From: Physcomitrium patens
Taxonomy: Eukaryota; Streptophyta; Bryopsida; Funariales; Funariaceae
Direction: 5' to 3'
DNA length: 64,000 nt
Assembly: GCF_000002425.4 (NCBI RefSeq)
Contig: NC_037253.1
Coordinates: forward strand, 3,626,576 to 3,690,575
Positions 22,668-34,297 of this stretch are shown piece by piece. A program made the position numbers and the translations under genes. A model generated the notes under the pieces. That model made no database searches, was not told the DNA's origin, and saw only the letters and a program-made list of their open reading frames with translations. Each line of letters begins with the position of its first letter. Positions within the stretch are counted from its first letter, which is position 1.

Positions 22668-23749
22668 GACCTAAATGTTTAGTATGAAGCCTTGGGAGAA
22701 GGTAGAAGCCTAGAGATGAAGATTTAAATTAATAGGAGGTTAATTGGGAGGGATGAAACCAAGGCATGGTTGGATGAAGGTAGAAATAAAGATCTTCATC
22801 TCCATTGATCGAAATCCATGCCCAATGGGCTTTTAGGAGGCTGCCTGCGACCTTGATAAGGGTTTCGGCGACTTCAAAGAGGCCATTAGGAAATCAGAGG
22901 CAAGTATTGTAAATTTTAGGATTTTGGCTACAATTTTTGTGCAAATTTTATAGGGTTTGGAGTTAGGGTGAATAAGTTATAGCCGTTTGAAGTTAAGGTG
23001 TCAATTTGAGACCTACTGTTACTCTTTTGAGTTTAAGAGGAGTCTTACGGAAGCTTTTGGAGATCGGAAGGTGCGGTTGGAAGGGAAACTTCAAGACATA
23101 CATCTTTTGCGAAGGAAATTTTGCATTTGGAGTTTATAAAAAAGGAATTATAGGGAGTTAAAAACAGCGCATTCAAATCAAAGGCAGTAAGTGAGCGGTT
23201 TTGTTCAAAGTAGTATTAGGAGCCATAACTTGAGTTTTCGAACGAAATTTTAGTTCAAACTTTGGGAGAATGTAAAAATTTGTGTTAAGACGCTATCTAT
23301 ACAAGTTTCGTGGCATTTGGACTTATGGTTTGTGAGATATGAAGAAAATTGCACGTGGATATATAAAGATTAGGGTTTGAAGCGACTGTTAGGATTTTGA
23401 AGATATCTCAAGATCCGCGATGAATTTGTAGTTGAAATTTGTTTTACAAATTAATAACAACATATTTGTACTTTATGTAAATTTTCATCTTGTTTGGACG
23501 GTTAGATCAAGAGTTATGAGGTGTTGAGGTTCGAGAGAATTTCCACATAAGGATATACAAAGTTTTAGAGTACTTCTACCATATTTTGGGTGTTGTTGGT
23601 TATTTAAGACTTAAGAATTTGGTGTAATTGTCCCAAAAGGAGAACTTATATATATAAAATTAGGATTTCCTTATTTTAAGCTCCATTGAGCAATTAGTGA
23701 CAGCCAGAAGCCTAGCGCTTTCTTGAGGCAAAACCTCTCTATGCCAACA
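22479..23749 (+). mobile_element. LTR F2 (family F)
   Basis: It begins TGTCGTACTG and ends ATGCCAACA, 1271 bp, aligning with F1 and F3 over the whole length, including the (TA)n run at about 22638-22668 and the terminal palindrome. Flanking tetramers ACGA (left) and ATGC (right) do not match, and G LTR sequence does not resume on the right, so either a deletion followed insertion or F2 is the 5' LTR of an element whose remainder is lost. Confidence 0.75.
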
Positions 23750-23756
23750 ATGCATG

Positions 23757-24233
23757 GTAGAGACCCACAGGCAAGAACTATTCCGGGCTTGCATTAATTT
23801 AATTTTGGAACTAGAAAAAGCAAAGGATCAATTGGTAATGGAATGAAAAAAGGCCGAGTTATTGGCGCAAGAGAAATTGGTATTGAGTGACCAAGACAGA
23901 TGTGAAACGGAGTGATTAAGGGCTGAAATTGAGACCTTGAACGTCGAGGTGATAAGATTGGCAAAGAATTTAGTCAATATTGATCAAGCACAAGTATTGA
24001 CGTTGCCAGTTCCACAAGTTTCAGAAGAGAGGAGTCACTTTCATTGCCAGTTGGAATTGAGAGATGCCCAGATCCTGAAATTGGAAGCTCAAGTCCATGA
24101 ACTGGGCGAGTACAATGAAGACCTTTCAGCTCAGTTGAGGCATGAGCCGATAGAAGGATTGGAGGAGGACGAAGATTTGCAATTGAAACCGAAATTGATG
24201 GAACCAATAACAGATACTGTGGCAATTGATTAA
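23757..24233 (+). pseudogene. Coiled-coil-like ORF remnant inside G
   Basis: One frame runs from about 23757 to a TAA at 24231-24233 with two TGA stops in its first half. It reads LILELEKAKDQLVME, then KAELLAQEKLVLSDQDR, LRAEIETLNVEVIRLAKNL and LQLKPKLMEP. Leucine spacing and the many Glu, Lys and Gln suggest a coiled coil. It ends about 100 bp before the G purine tract, so it was probably the C-terminal part of a G-encoded protein. I do not recognise the family. It could also belong to the element that brought F2. Confidence 0.5.
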
Positions 24234-24328
24234 TTAGATAGGCCAAAGGGATCGTAATTTTTGTATAGTTTTGTTAGATAATTTTTAGATAGGTATCAAT
24301 TGAGTGTTTGCGAGGACGTTGCACAGAT

Positions 24329-24341
24329 AGGAATGGGGCTA
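24329..24341 (+). promoter_or_regulatory. Polypurine tract of G
   Basis: AGGAATGGGGCTA directly precedes the TGTAGAATAG start of the right LTR of G, the expected position for the plus-strand primer. It fixes the orientation of G as plus. Confidence 0.7.
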
Positions 24342-25081
24342 TGTAGAATAGATATTAATTTATTTTTAAAAGATATTGATAAAATATATTAATAGTCTAT
24401 ATAATAGAAAATTCAGGAGGACGGATGAATGATTTAGTTATTAAAAGTAATTAATTATAGAATTATGGTTAGAATCTCGAGAAACAGGAGAAAGTATATA
24501 TGAATTGTAGAAGTTGATTAAAGTACCATCACTATCATAGTATGAGTCGGGGTAAGCTTAGTGCTTCCTCTTTTCTTTTGTTTGTTATTTTCTTTGAATA
24601 AGAGGATTGAGAGTTTCTGAATATTGTGAAGTGAATTATAGAATGGAAATGTGATTGGTATTATTTGAGAAGAAGAAAGATTGAATGCTGAAATCTGATT
24701 GTTGTTCAGTAGAGAAAATGAATTTGTGTTTGTGTGAAATACTGTAATGTGAATGGCAGTTCTATATGAAAAATTCCGGTGATTGGAACAAAGATAATTG
24801 TGTATTACAGTTGGAAATTATGAAGGTGAATATATTGGTGGAAATAGCAGTTATTGGTATGACTGAATTACTGTAAGGAAGAGACCAATAAGGTGAAGGA
24901 GGAGATTATAGTTTCTTTCTATATTCAGATATTGGAAATAGAGATGATATATTCAAGAGGTAATTGATTGTGTGACCCTAATGTGAACGCTTAAGCAACT
25001 AGTCATTTTCCATGTTCGAATCTTCCGATACGGATTTATGCTGGGAGGTTTCTTTCAGAATAAGTAAAACGAGCAATCACA
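24342..25081 (+). repeat. 3' LTR of G
   Basis: The 740-bp LTR runs from TGTAGAATAG to CAATCACA. Its first 83 bp match the left LTR remnant at 22396-22478 with only a few changes. No gene seen within it. Confidence 0.85.
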
Positions 25082-25193
25082 CTTCTCAAGTAATTTCTAT
25101 CAACTAGGAAGCTTGTAGAAGGTTTCAGAGACTTGCTTCTAGAAGGTTCTAGAAACTTGTCTCTAGAAGGTTCTAAGGACTATGTTCCTAACA
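25082..25193 (-). repeat. 5' LTR of C1, distal U3 part with heat-shock element
   Basis: This is the rest of the C1 5' LTR after element G. It holds the 18-bp sequence TTCTAGAAGGTTCTAGAA at 25137-25154, four contiguous inverted GAA modules, and ends CCTAACA at the CTTGA target copy. The extra duplicated U3 block of the 3' LTR is absent here. Confidence 0.9.
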
Positions 25194-25198
25194 CTTGA

Positions 25199-25800
25199 TA
25201 CTTTTGACTTTTCAAAAGCTGATAATATTGTGGTGAAAGATTTAGCAAATCATTTGTCAAAGCTACATGCAAAAATAAAGGCATAGTTAAAAGAAGCTCA
25301 AGAATAATAAAAGATCAATGCAGATGTCTATTGAAAAGAACAATGACTATTCCACATAGGTGACAAGGTATAGTTACCTCATTGCAATATTAAGACCACT
25401 CGTTGTTGGGACAAATTGGACTATTGAAGGCTTGGATCATTTCTTATTTCTGTATAAATTAATCCATTTGCATATTATTTATACCTATTGGAGTGAATTC
25501 AAATCCATCCAATATTCTATGTATTTCTTTTTGAACCACACAAGACACTGGACATACTAAAAAGAAGACATCTCCACCTCTTCCTACAAAAATAGACAAT
25601 AATGAAGAGTTTGAAGTAGAAGAAGTCGTAGATTCAAGGCGACACCAAAATAAATTGAAATATCTTATCCATTGGTGTAGATATGATATTAGTGAATGCA
25701 CAAAGGAGCCAGTAAAGAATCTTACAAATACAGCAAAGGTGGTAGAGGCTTTTCATCAACAACGTCCATCAAAATCAAAATAAAAACCTTTCATATAAAA
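25199..25800 (+). pseudogene. C0 integrase C-terminus and chromodomain
   Basis: The outer chromovirus resumes after C1. A GPF-type stretch is followed at about 25600-25765 by a chromodomain: EEFEVEEVVDSRRHQNKLKY then LIHWCRYDISECT, aligned with [19 protein letters not shown] and LVHWSGYDINERT of element C. A HQQRPSK ending matches the HQRYPHK end of C pol. By family knowledge the chromodomain steers integration toward heterochromatin. Several stops precede it. The segment ends shortly before LTR F3. Confidence 0.8.
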
Positions 25801-25870
25801 GAAACAAGATCTAGGTAAGATAACATTCTATTTTCAATCCTTGTTTGTAGCTTCTTTGTAGTTGTGACAC

Positions 25871-27130
25871 TGTCATATTGTAAATACTTATAATATGTAA
25901 AATATAATTAAAATATATTATATATTGACAAATATAGATGTGTGTTAGAATAGTTAGTAGATTAAATTAAAAAGAGTTAGTATAAAAACCTTACTTTATT
26001 TTTTTTACTTATTTTGATTTTGGCATAAAATATATATATATATATATAGGACTTAAATATTTAGTATGAAGCCTTAGAAGAAGGTAGAAGCCTAAGAAAG
26101 AAAATCCAAACTAGTGGGAGGCTAATTGGGATAGATGAAAGCAAAGCATGGTTGAATGAAGGCAAAGAATAGAGAACTTCATCCCTATTGGTCGAATACC
26201 ATGTCCAATGGACTTTGAAGAGATTGTCCACGACCTTAACAAGGATTTTGGCAACTTCAAAGAAGATATTTGGAAATTAGAAGCCAAAGTTGTAAAGTTT
26301 AGGATTTGGACTATAATTTGTATACAAAAGTTAGAGGATTTGGAGTTAGAATGAAGAAGTTATAGACATTTGAAGTTAAGTGTAAATTTAAGACATATTG
26401 TTATTCTTTTGTATATACAAGGAGTTTTACGATAGTTTTTGAAGATCAAAAGGTGCGGCTGGAACAGTAATTTTAAGGCCTACATCTTTTACAAAAGAAT
26501 TGTTGCTTTTGGAATTCATATAAAAGAGATGTAAGGAGTTGAAGGTGATGCTTTGAAATCAAAGGTAGTAAGTAAGCGATTTTATTTATAATAATGTTTG
26601 GAGCCATAACTTGAGTTTTCAGACAAATTTTTGACTCAAACATTTAAAGAATGAAACATTTTGTGTTATAAAGCTATACATATAAATTTCAAGGCATTTA
26701 AGCTTTTATTTTGTGAGTTATAAATAAAATTTCATGCGGATATATAAAGATAAGGGTTTGAAATGACTGTTAGGATTTTCAAGATATCTCAAGATCTGCA
26801 ATGAATTTGCAGTTGAAATTTGTTATAGAAGTTGATAAGAATACATGAGTACTTCATGTAAAATTTGAGTAAGTTTGGACGGTTGGATCAAAAGTTATGA
26901 AGTATTAAAGTTCAAGAAAATTTCTACATAAGGATATACAAGGATTTAGAGGATTTTATCTTATTTTGGGTGTTGTTAGTTACTTGAGGCTTATGCATTT
27001 CGTGTAATTTCTTCAAAAAGAAAATTTTATATATAAACTTAGGGCTTCTCTTATTTTGAATCTTGATTGAATAATTAATGACAACTAGGAGCCCAATGCT
27101 TTCTTGAGGCAACCTCTCTCTACCTTCACA
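25871..27130 (+). mobile_element. Solo LTR F3 (family F)
   Basis: It begins TGTCATATTG and ends ACCTTCACA, 1260 bp, homologous to F1 and F2 over the full length with heavier decay. It lies between pol and the third ORF of C0. Flanks are ACAC (25867-25870) and ATGC (27131-27134). These differ by two transitions and would both derive from ACGC by decay of the CG, in line with the CG-centred duplications of F1 and the B insertions. That reading is inference. Confidence 0.75.
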
Positions 27131-27595
27131 ATGCTCACAAGATAGAAAACTAACAATTAGTGGATTTGACTAAAGAGCCTTCATTTATTGACTTGCCGGA
27201 AGAGACATTGTAATTGTTACAACCTTCAAGATGATGTAATCAAGATGAAGATCCTTAAGAAAATTATATTTTTCCTCGAATAGATGGCATAACACAATGC
27301 ATTTGATATCACAACCTTGGAAGAGACTCCTAATGTTTGGTAATTTTATTAGAAGTAGAAATAACTCCTTATGGTATTCTAAATATCTCATTTGAAGGAA
27401 ATTATGAAGGACTAAAAAATGATCAAATAATAGGGTGGTCTTTCTACCCTGGTATGGAACACTATCAATGGTGGAAAGGCCCTATCAACCATCTTCAAAG
27501 AAAATAAAGATCTGAGTATGTGGCAAATACAATTTTTTGTATCATAGATTTTTTCAACATATGATGATCACTCCTCGTAGAAATTATCCCTAAGA
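27131..27595 (+). pseudogene. C0 third ORF remnant
   Basis: Translated pieces read VILLEVEITPYGILNISFEG and GMEHYQWWKGPINHLQRK, aligned with VIVFEVEPAYDGQPKGVFGG and GVGHYRWLQGPMNHLPRE of the third ORF of element C. Stops break it. Its position after pol and before the purine tract and 3' LTR is the same as in C and C1, so the ORF was already present in the oldest chromovirus of this window. Confidence 0.75.
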
Positions 27596-27605
27596 ATGGG
27601 AATAA

Positions 27606-28170
27606 TGTCACAAACATATACATATAAGCTAGTAATTACCTATATAATTAAGAAGAAGCAAGTAGAAGTAGGTAAAAGTAAGTTAATTCTATAATATCTT
27701 CTATAGAAGCTTTCTAGAAGCTTCATAGACACTGCTTTGATTTTATAGGTGTCTATAATTGAATTTTTGGATTAAAAAAGTCGTCAATAAGTTGGCCATG
27801 TGCCACACATATTGTTAGCTTAAAGACCAAGCTAACTATGTGGCCCACATGTATAAAAACTTGTCTTGTAAGTCAAAGCATGTGTCCTATAAAGTCAACA
27901 CATATTGGAGGTCTTATAGAACATCGCCACATGGTCCCTAGTTAGATAGTATACATAGAGATAAGAGTGAAGTCTTATTTTCTCTTATCAACTCATTTCT
28001 TGCTTCTACTCTTGTTTCAAGAGTCTCAATTTTTCTTGTCTTTTGGTAATAAGCCATTTCAGTTTTTTTTTTAATATATGTACTTTCTTATTTTTATTTT
28101 GTTACTCTTTCTTTGATACAGATTTCATTGGTTTATGCATCATCTTTTAATTCATGTCCTTGATACAATC
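27606..28170 (+). repeat. 3' LTR of C0
   Basis: The start TGTCACAAAC follows a degenerate purine tract (CTAAGAATGGGAATAA). A perfect heat-shock element TTCTAGAAGCTTC lies at 27712-27724. Around 27945-28000 the sequence parallels the TATA and start-site region of C (AGTATACATAG, then TCTCTTATCAACTCATTTCTTG). The right end is uncertain; B2 homology starts at about 28175. Confidence 0.6.
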
Positions 28171-28987
28171 CATCTTAGTATGGAAATATCTAGAGTAGTG
28201 TAGTTAACTATTATTCCAAGTAATGGCAAATAATTTGTTTTCAAAACCATACTTACTCCATTCAAATAAATTTTCTTAGCCTTTAAAGCGATGAATACTT
28301 TCCAAAGCTCTCTTTTTACTTGTAGATAAGTCTTTTATTTCTTTGTAAGTACCTTGGCTCTAAATCTTATAGCAAATCTTTTATTTTCTATATCATCTTA
28401 TTTAATAGCCTATTTAATTGCTAGGGGACTTGTATCTACTATTACAACTATTGATCTTTTACATTGATAATTTACTTGTCTAAATACAAGTAATAAACTC
28501 AACATATTTTTTAGATTTTTTATACCTATCACTTATTCTTCTTTTCAAACAAATTTCTTATCCTTCTTTAATAACTTATATAATAGATTTGAGATATGAA
28601 AAAAGTAAGGCACCCAAATATAATAGAATAAACATGCCCTTAAAAACCTTTTGGCTTTTGTAATACTTTTATAAGCCTTCATTTTAGATATAGCATCAAT
28701 TTTATCAAGGTTTGATTTCTTGCCATATTTGCCACATATATATTCTAAAAATAGAATCTCATCAACTCCAAAGCTTTATTTTTTCAAAGATAATGTGACA
28801 TTAATTGACTTCAATCTCTCCAATATTCTAGTCACATCTTCAATATGCTTCTTAATAAATTTTTTACAACTTTCAACTTCTATAGTCTCATTCCTTTTTT
28901 TTTCTTATCTTCTTTTATAAGTATATTATTCAAAAATAAAATAGTTTTTTTAGGCAAAAATTCTTTTAATATTTGATTTATAGCATT

Positions 28988-29407
28988 TTATATATGAACT
29001 ACTGAGTTGGTTGTACCTTGAGATAAAGTACACATTGTCATTAAATCCAAAAGAAGCCTCATGGTAATTAAATTCCTACTCTCTTTAGCCAATTGAAATT
29101 GGTCATATGTAAAATACAATTTTTTAATAGAATAAATGGCATGTCCTAAAAATTTCTTAGCTACTTCCTTTACTATAAGACTTAACCTCATGTTTCTAAA
29201 AGTTACTTTGTTTACATATCTTTGTATTACTTGAATAAAACTTAATGTCCTTATTTTCTTAAATATTATGAACCATCTATTAAAATAAATAGCAATTGAA
29301 GATTCAAAAATATCTATCTTCTCCTTCTCCTTTAATAATTCTATGAATTTTGGAATCAAAGCTCTAGGCACAAGTACAGGCTCTAAATTCCATCGAACAT
29401 GTCGCAT
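28988..29407 (-). pseudogene. B2 reverse transcriptase fragment
   Basis: 139 codons are open on the minus strand, the longest surviving frame of B2. It aligns with B across the frameshift position near 11002 of B and contains the region before the catalytic FLDD block. Substitutions are heavy (for example YDQFQLAKESRN for YDQFQLAEGIEM). It is a fossil, not a gene. Confidence 0.8.
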
Positions 29408-29489
29408 TGTAAAAATTACTATAGGTACTATAATACTAGGATCTACACATTTAATCTCATGAGGAATTAAGACAAATGACTTATCATAT

Positions 29490-30987
29490 TGTGAGCTATA
29501 AATCCTCCTTACTTTATTTTAAGACAAAAAAATAACTTCACAACAAGTTTGGAAGATAGTAGAAATTAATTATAAGATTATTTTGATAATTGGTTAGTTA
29601 ATCAATTAATTTATAATTATCTAGATAATACCTTTTAAGCAATGATTACTATTTAATTTAAAACAAGTGATAAAAAATAAAAAATAATAAAAAAAAATAA
29701 AAAAGTATAAGCAAATAGAAATAGTCAGATGAGAAAAAAATGGATAGAAGAAGCAGTTGGATGAAAAGAGGCACTGGTCAAAGGAAACAATGCTGCTAGA
29801 TAAAAACAAGTGTAGTTGAATGAAAAAAATGTATATGGCTAAAAACAACAAAATCAGATGAAAACAAGCTCAGTTGAGATAGAAATAGCACAATTAGATG
29901 AAAACAATGCTATTGGATGGAAATTATATGGTCAAATGAAAACAAGTATAGTTGGATGAAAATAATGTAGGGATAGAGCAGCAGTAGCCACTACCAGGAT
30001 AGAACAATAGCAGCAACAAAAAAAAACCTCCCAATTTTAAATCTTCATAATTTTTTCATTTCAATTCCAAATCTGATGATTCTTTCACCTAACCTTACTA
30101 ACTCTTTTTCTCTCCTATACAATGGACATGTCTAAACAAGAAAATAATCCCACTAAAAGTGAGCTCTAAGAAGACCAAAAAGAATATGGAACAAGTAACT
30201 TATAACATAAATTTATAACAAATAAAAATACTACAACTCTTTGGTGTCTCAATTAGCCACCCTTACCAAGGGCTCAAATTAAAGATGAGAGAGAGAGAGA
30301 ACAAGGCTTTGAGAGGGCCTTATATATTCAAGTCCTTAAGCCATTTATCAGCAATTACTATTACACATAATTTATAAATAAAAACTAATTTAATAGCCTT
30401 CTTACTAGCTAATCCATGCAAGTAGTACAACTGGTCATTAAAAAATCAACTTACACCTTCTATGATCTCCAACCAATGCCTTTTATGGAAAAGACCAATG
30501 GTAAGCATCCATTTGCTATAAGCTGATAAAAAATCACTATAGATTTTTAATCTCTAATAACTTAATTAATCAAAACATCTACAAAAAAATTTACTAACTT
30601 AGATATATCAACTTTTAAAAGTGATTCTCTAAAAAATGAGTTAATTTATTATCGTAGGAGTAATAATTGAAGAATAGAATAGCTCTCCATCTTCTTTCCT
30701 CACCATCACTTGTGGCTTCAAGAGCAAAGTAATTCTCTGTCTTCTTCCCTTATTATCACTTGTGGCTTCAAAAGTATAGTAATTCTTTATCTTCTTCCTT
30801 CACCATCACTTATGGTTTCAAGAGTAGAATAATTTTTTATTATTTTCTACCATACCTTGACTACAATTAACTTCATTTTTCTTAAAAACCTCTATTTTTT
30901 CATAATTAATAAATAATTAATACTATATCTTATCAAAACATCCAAAATTAAGTAAATAAAATTTTATTGTATTATTTTGGGTTCACA
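29490..30987. mobile_element. Solo LTR-like insertion I
   Basis: The 1498-bp insertion begins TGTGAGCTATAA and ends GGGTTCACA. It is flanked by a perfect 5-bp duplication CATAT (29485-29489 and 30988-30992), and B2 homology resumes on both sides. No coding frame is seen. It contains a degenerate array of TTGGATGAAAACAA-type units (about 29740-29970), a GA run near 30288-30300 and a tandem repeat with a unit of about 50 bp (about 30680-30840). A diverged second copy of most of it lies at about 42868-44075. Confidence 0.75.
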
Positions 30988-31131
30988 CATATTCAATAAG
31001 TATTTTTGAAAACATATTTTTTTCATTGATGTCAAGAAATCACTCCTAATCTTTAGTTTAGCTAATGATTCTTCAATAAATTGATATCCAATTTTGTGCC
31101 TCTTTCTTAAACTTGACTCCTTAATTGCTTG

Positions 31132-31329
31132 CTAAATATATTCCATAGTATCAATTGGTAATTGAATAGCTATAACTTTTATCTTTCTTGTCATAATTTT
31201 ATATTTAATTTGAACTCTGATCTCATATTTCAATTCATAGCTTGTAGCAAGTCCACTATTTGCTACAAACTCTTTTAATTCTTCATAAGTTCTTTTTGAG
31301 TGCATTTCTACTATACCATTTCTATCCAT
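31132..31329 (-). pseudogene. B2 protease-to-RT linker fragment
   Basis: 65 codons include NGIVEMHSKRTYEELKEF and MTRKIKVIAIQLPIDTMEY, aligned with DKIVEIHSREVYTMLKSF and IDKKVKPVAGPLPEDSKE of B. It confirms that B2 and B share this unrecognised segment. Confidence 0.65.
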
Positions 31330-34171
31330 GCTTATAGCTAAATTCTATAATTTTTTTATCAAATCATCTTCTAAACCTATTTTTTCTATTACTCCAACTA
31401 TGACTTCATCATTTGAAACTAAACCTATTCTTTTTAAGTTTTTTTCTTCTTTCTTTATCCTTCTTTTATTTATAAAATCTAAATCTTTAATTCTTTGAAT
31501 ACTCATAAATATATTATTAGTCAAGTTTAAAAATATAAAATTTATATTATTTATATTGGAATTTATAAATGATTTATTTATATCTATGAGTCTCCATCTT
31601 ATGATGGTATTCTCTAAAAATCCACAAAGTTATTTTTCCGCTCCAAAGGCATCTATTTTAATTATTCTTTGTACCTCTCATGGATAAGTTTCATAATAAT
31701 AAATTACACGATTTTTTTTTCATCTCAACTATAAATCTTGATATAATATAAATCATCATCTAAGATTCTAATCTCCATTTTAATAGCTATAATATATGAC
31801 TAATCAAGTATTACTAGATATATAGCTCAATTTTGCATGAAGAAATTATATTCTACTTCCACATCTCCAATCCTAGTCTTTATAATTAGACAAGTTCTAT
31901 ATAAACTACTTTATTGGTTGTTTGTAACTCTAATTACCTAACCATGGTTGATATCAATTAGCCACTTGTTTTTTTTTACATCTGCCATAACATAATGTTG
32001 ATTTCAAATCCATCATGAATTAAGACCAAAATTAGAACTTTTAAGTCTTTTGATCTCACATATGTCTATGTAGTAGTTATACCTCAATAAAAAAAATTGA
32101 ATAGCTATTATTTTCTATTCCATCATTATTACATTTAGAGCGAGTGTTTACACATGCTTCTTACATAATCTTTTTTATCTCCATGGATCCTTAATATGTG
32201 TATTTTATTTGATGCTTTAACCAAGTTTATAATAACCAATAAGATGATTTATATGGAACTCATCTAATTATAATATCGAGGTCTATAATTGTATAATATA
32301 TGGAGGTCTATAATGTCAACATATTTAAATGAAGTCTTGTCCTCCATATTAACTTTACTTCCAATTTTTGGCATCGCAAACTATGCAAGTACATGCCCTA
32401 TTTCTTCTTTTTCATCCTTAGTTATCCGTATATCTAATGCCTCTATTATAATAGCTTCAGCTATCACCTGTCTTTTTTTTTTTTTTATCACATTGATAAT
32501 CTACTCATAAAAATCTTGTTTGGCTATATCAAGAGCCTCTCTTAGAATAAATTAAATTTTGGTATCTAAGATCTTCTCTTCTAAAATATTTTTTATATTT
32601 GTAGATGTTTCACTGTCAAATTGAAGCTTGTAAGTAAGATTTGTACCTTTAGATTTTCTTGTATCATCTTTTTTTTTTATCTTTGTCCTTCTAATACTAC
32701 TTTTTTAGTAATGATACACCACCATGATGAATAGGAGAAGGCATCTTCTCTAGTTTCTATTCCTTAGAGGCTTCTTTGTTCTTTGGAGACCTCTTCTTGT
32801 TTTTAGGCTCAACAACATCCTCTTCGTAAAGAACTTTACCTCTTTTTCTTCAACTATAGTATCATACAAATCATAATTATTTTTTTCACATAAAAATGAT
32901 TTAATGCTAATAGCATCAAATGGATTATTTCATCCAATTACTTTCTTGATAGCTTTAGGTCCCCTAATTATGGCTTTTGTAGTTGATAAGGAATTAGCTT
33001 TAATTACTAGTTGTTCAAATATATTAGAGTAAGACTCAACTCCTTTCTCTTGTATTGCATTATTTTTTGGTATTTATTCCTTAATCATTTTTTTCATGCT
33101 ACTTTTTCTAAAGTTATTCTTCAAAGGTTCATTTGATTCTGTGAGTCTTATCCTATCTTCTTTAAAATATACAATATTATCTTTGATTGCAACCATGTAC
33201 TATCACACTGACTATGGTTGTGGTTTAGATTGTCATACTACATATATCTCTCCACAAATCTCTTTGAGCCTTTAATTGTCTTTAATAAGCTTGCTATCTG
33301 ATATTTTTTCAATTTAGTCATTTTTACCTTCAAATTATATATAATCTTGATTAATTCTTCAAAATACAATCTTTAATAATTTTCATCACTTTTTGAGGTG
33401 GCACTAGATTTTAGAATATATGCTTTGGTTCTAGCCTTAATATTAAATCACAAGTCTTAAACTTTTGTTACTTAATCAAAAGCTCCATTATCTCTTTTAC
33501 TAGCCTCCAATTATTAATAAAATTCCTTTTAAATGTCTTATTTGTTAGCTAAAAGAGTAACTTATCTTCCAAATATTTATTAGATGTTTGCAAGAATAAT
33601 CTAATTTTTCTTATTTCTAAAAGCTGCCTCTCTTGTTGTAGCAATTATCCAAACTTAGTCTCAAATTCCTTGATTATTTTATTTGGAGCCATTTGATTCT
33701 TAGTCTTGCTCAATCTACTTGAAAATAATCTATTTTGTCATTCTTTTTGAATCTTCTTCAAAAAATTTATCTTTCAAGATTTTTTTAAATTTCTCTCATG
33801 AAATAGCCTTAGTATGCAATTTTTACACCATCAAACTAATTTTTGGTATCATTGATAAATCAAACGTGGTAATCATCTTTATTTTTGAAACCTAATGCAC
33901 ATCCATTTCATATGTGTAAATCCTTAGGATCTTAATGATGCTCCTTCCATCAAACCTTCTAATCTTATCTACTACTACTTATAAAGCTTTAGTGATATTT
34001 CTATCTTCCTTATGTACTTATTACCTCTCTTCTATAAATTGAGTAAATATCCTAAATAAACCATAGACATCCATCCAACTTAATAATGCAAATCCTAAGA
34101 TTTGAACTTCCATCCTAACTTGTTGAGAAATTTAGTGCCTTAAGACTCTTTTAGTGGAAGCACCAATATGT

Positions 34172-34260
34172 CAGGGCATATAGAATTTATCTTAAGAAAG
34201 CGCTAGGCTTTTGGCTGTCACTAATTGCTCAATCAAGTCTCAAGATATAAAAGCATCAAA

Positions 34261-34297
<37 letters not shown>

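Larger units (their letters stand above)
22396..25081 (+). mobile_element. LTR element G, truncated, inserted in the C1 5' LTR
   Basis: G begins TGTAGAATAG at 22396 and ends CAATCACA at 25081, with a perfect 5-bp duplication CTTCT (22391-22395 and 25082-25086). The first 83 bp (22396-22478) repeat at 24342-24424, defining the 5' ends of its two LTRs. The left LTR is replaced after 83 bp by LTR F2, and only about 590 bp of internal sequence remain. A purine tract precedes the right LTR. G therefore suffered an insertion plus deletion after it landed. Confidence 0.85.
6541..25193 (-). mobile_element. Full-length chromovirus C1, minus strand, with nested insertions
   Basis: Both ends are defined: TGTCACGAAC at 6541 and CCTAACA ending at 25193, flanked by CTTGA on both sides (6536-6540 and 25194-25198). 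When B, solo LTR B and G are removed, the internal region is about 5.3 kb, the same as element C. Order in element direction: 5' LTR (split by G), self-priming site 22175-22185, gag 21882-20881, pol 20877-17271, third ORF (three pieces), purine tract at about 6987-7002, 3' LTR 6541-6986. Gag and pol carry several stops and frameshifts, so it is dead but much younger than C0. Confidence 0.9.
1838..28170 (+). mobile_element. Ancient chromovirus C0, outer shell of the nest
   Basis: This is a plus-strand Ty3/gypsy chromovirus in pieces: gag 1838-2310, protease 2311-2664, reverse transcriptase and RNase H 2994-4189, integrase 5476-6540, integrase end and chromodomain 25199-25800, third ORF 27131-27595, and 3' LTR from 27606. 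Each piece aligns by eye with the intact element C at 49352-55480 in the same order. The pieces are separated by F1, C1 and F3. The 5' end is removed by element H. Stops are frequent and mostly TAA or TAG, consistent with C-to-T decay. Confidence 0.85.
28175..34171 (-). mobile_element. Decayed B-like gypsy element B2
   Basis: A minus-strand relative of B in very AT-rich form. It begins inside RNase H (28180-28480, aligned with B 10097-10400), includes an RT stretch at 28988-29407 (FIELLKEKEKIDIFESS, TMCTLSQGTTNS, aligned with LVELLKEKIKMKILEPS and RMYTLPQGATNS), the linker segment at 31132-31329, and a diffuse gag-protease region to about 34170. The integrase end and 3' LTR are missing. Solo LTR I interrupts it at 29490-30987. 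Its 5' LTR is of F type (34172-34490), which links families B and F. Confidence 0.8.
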
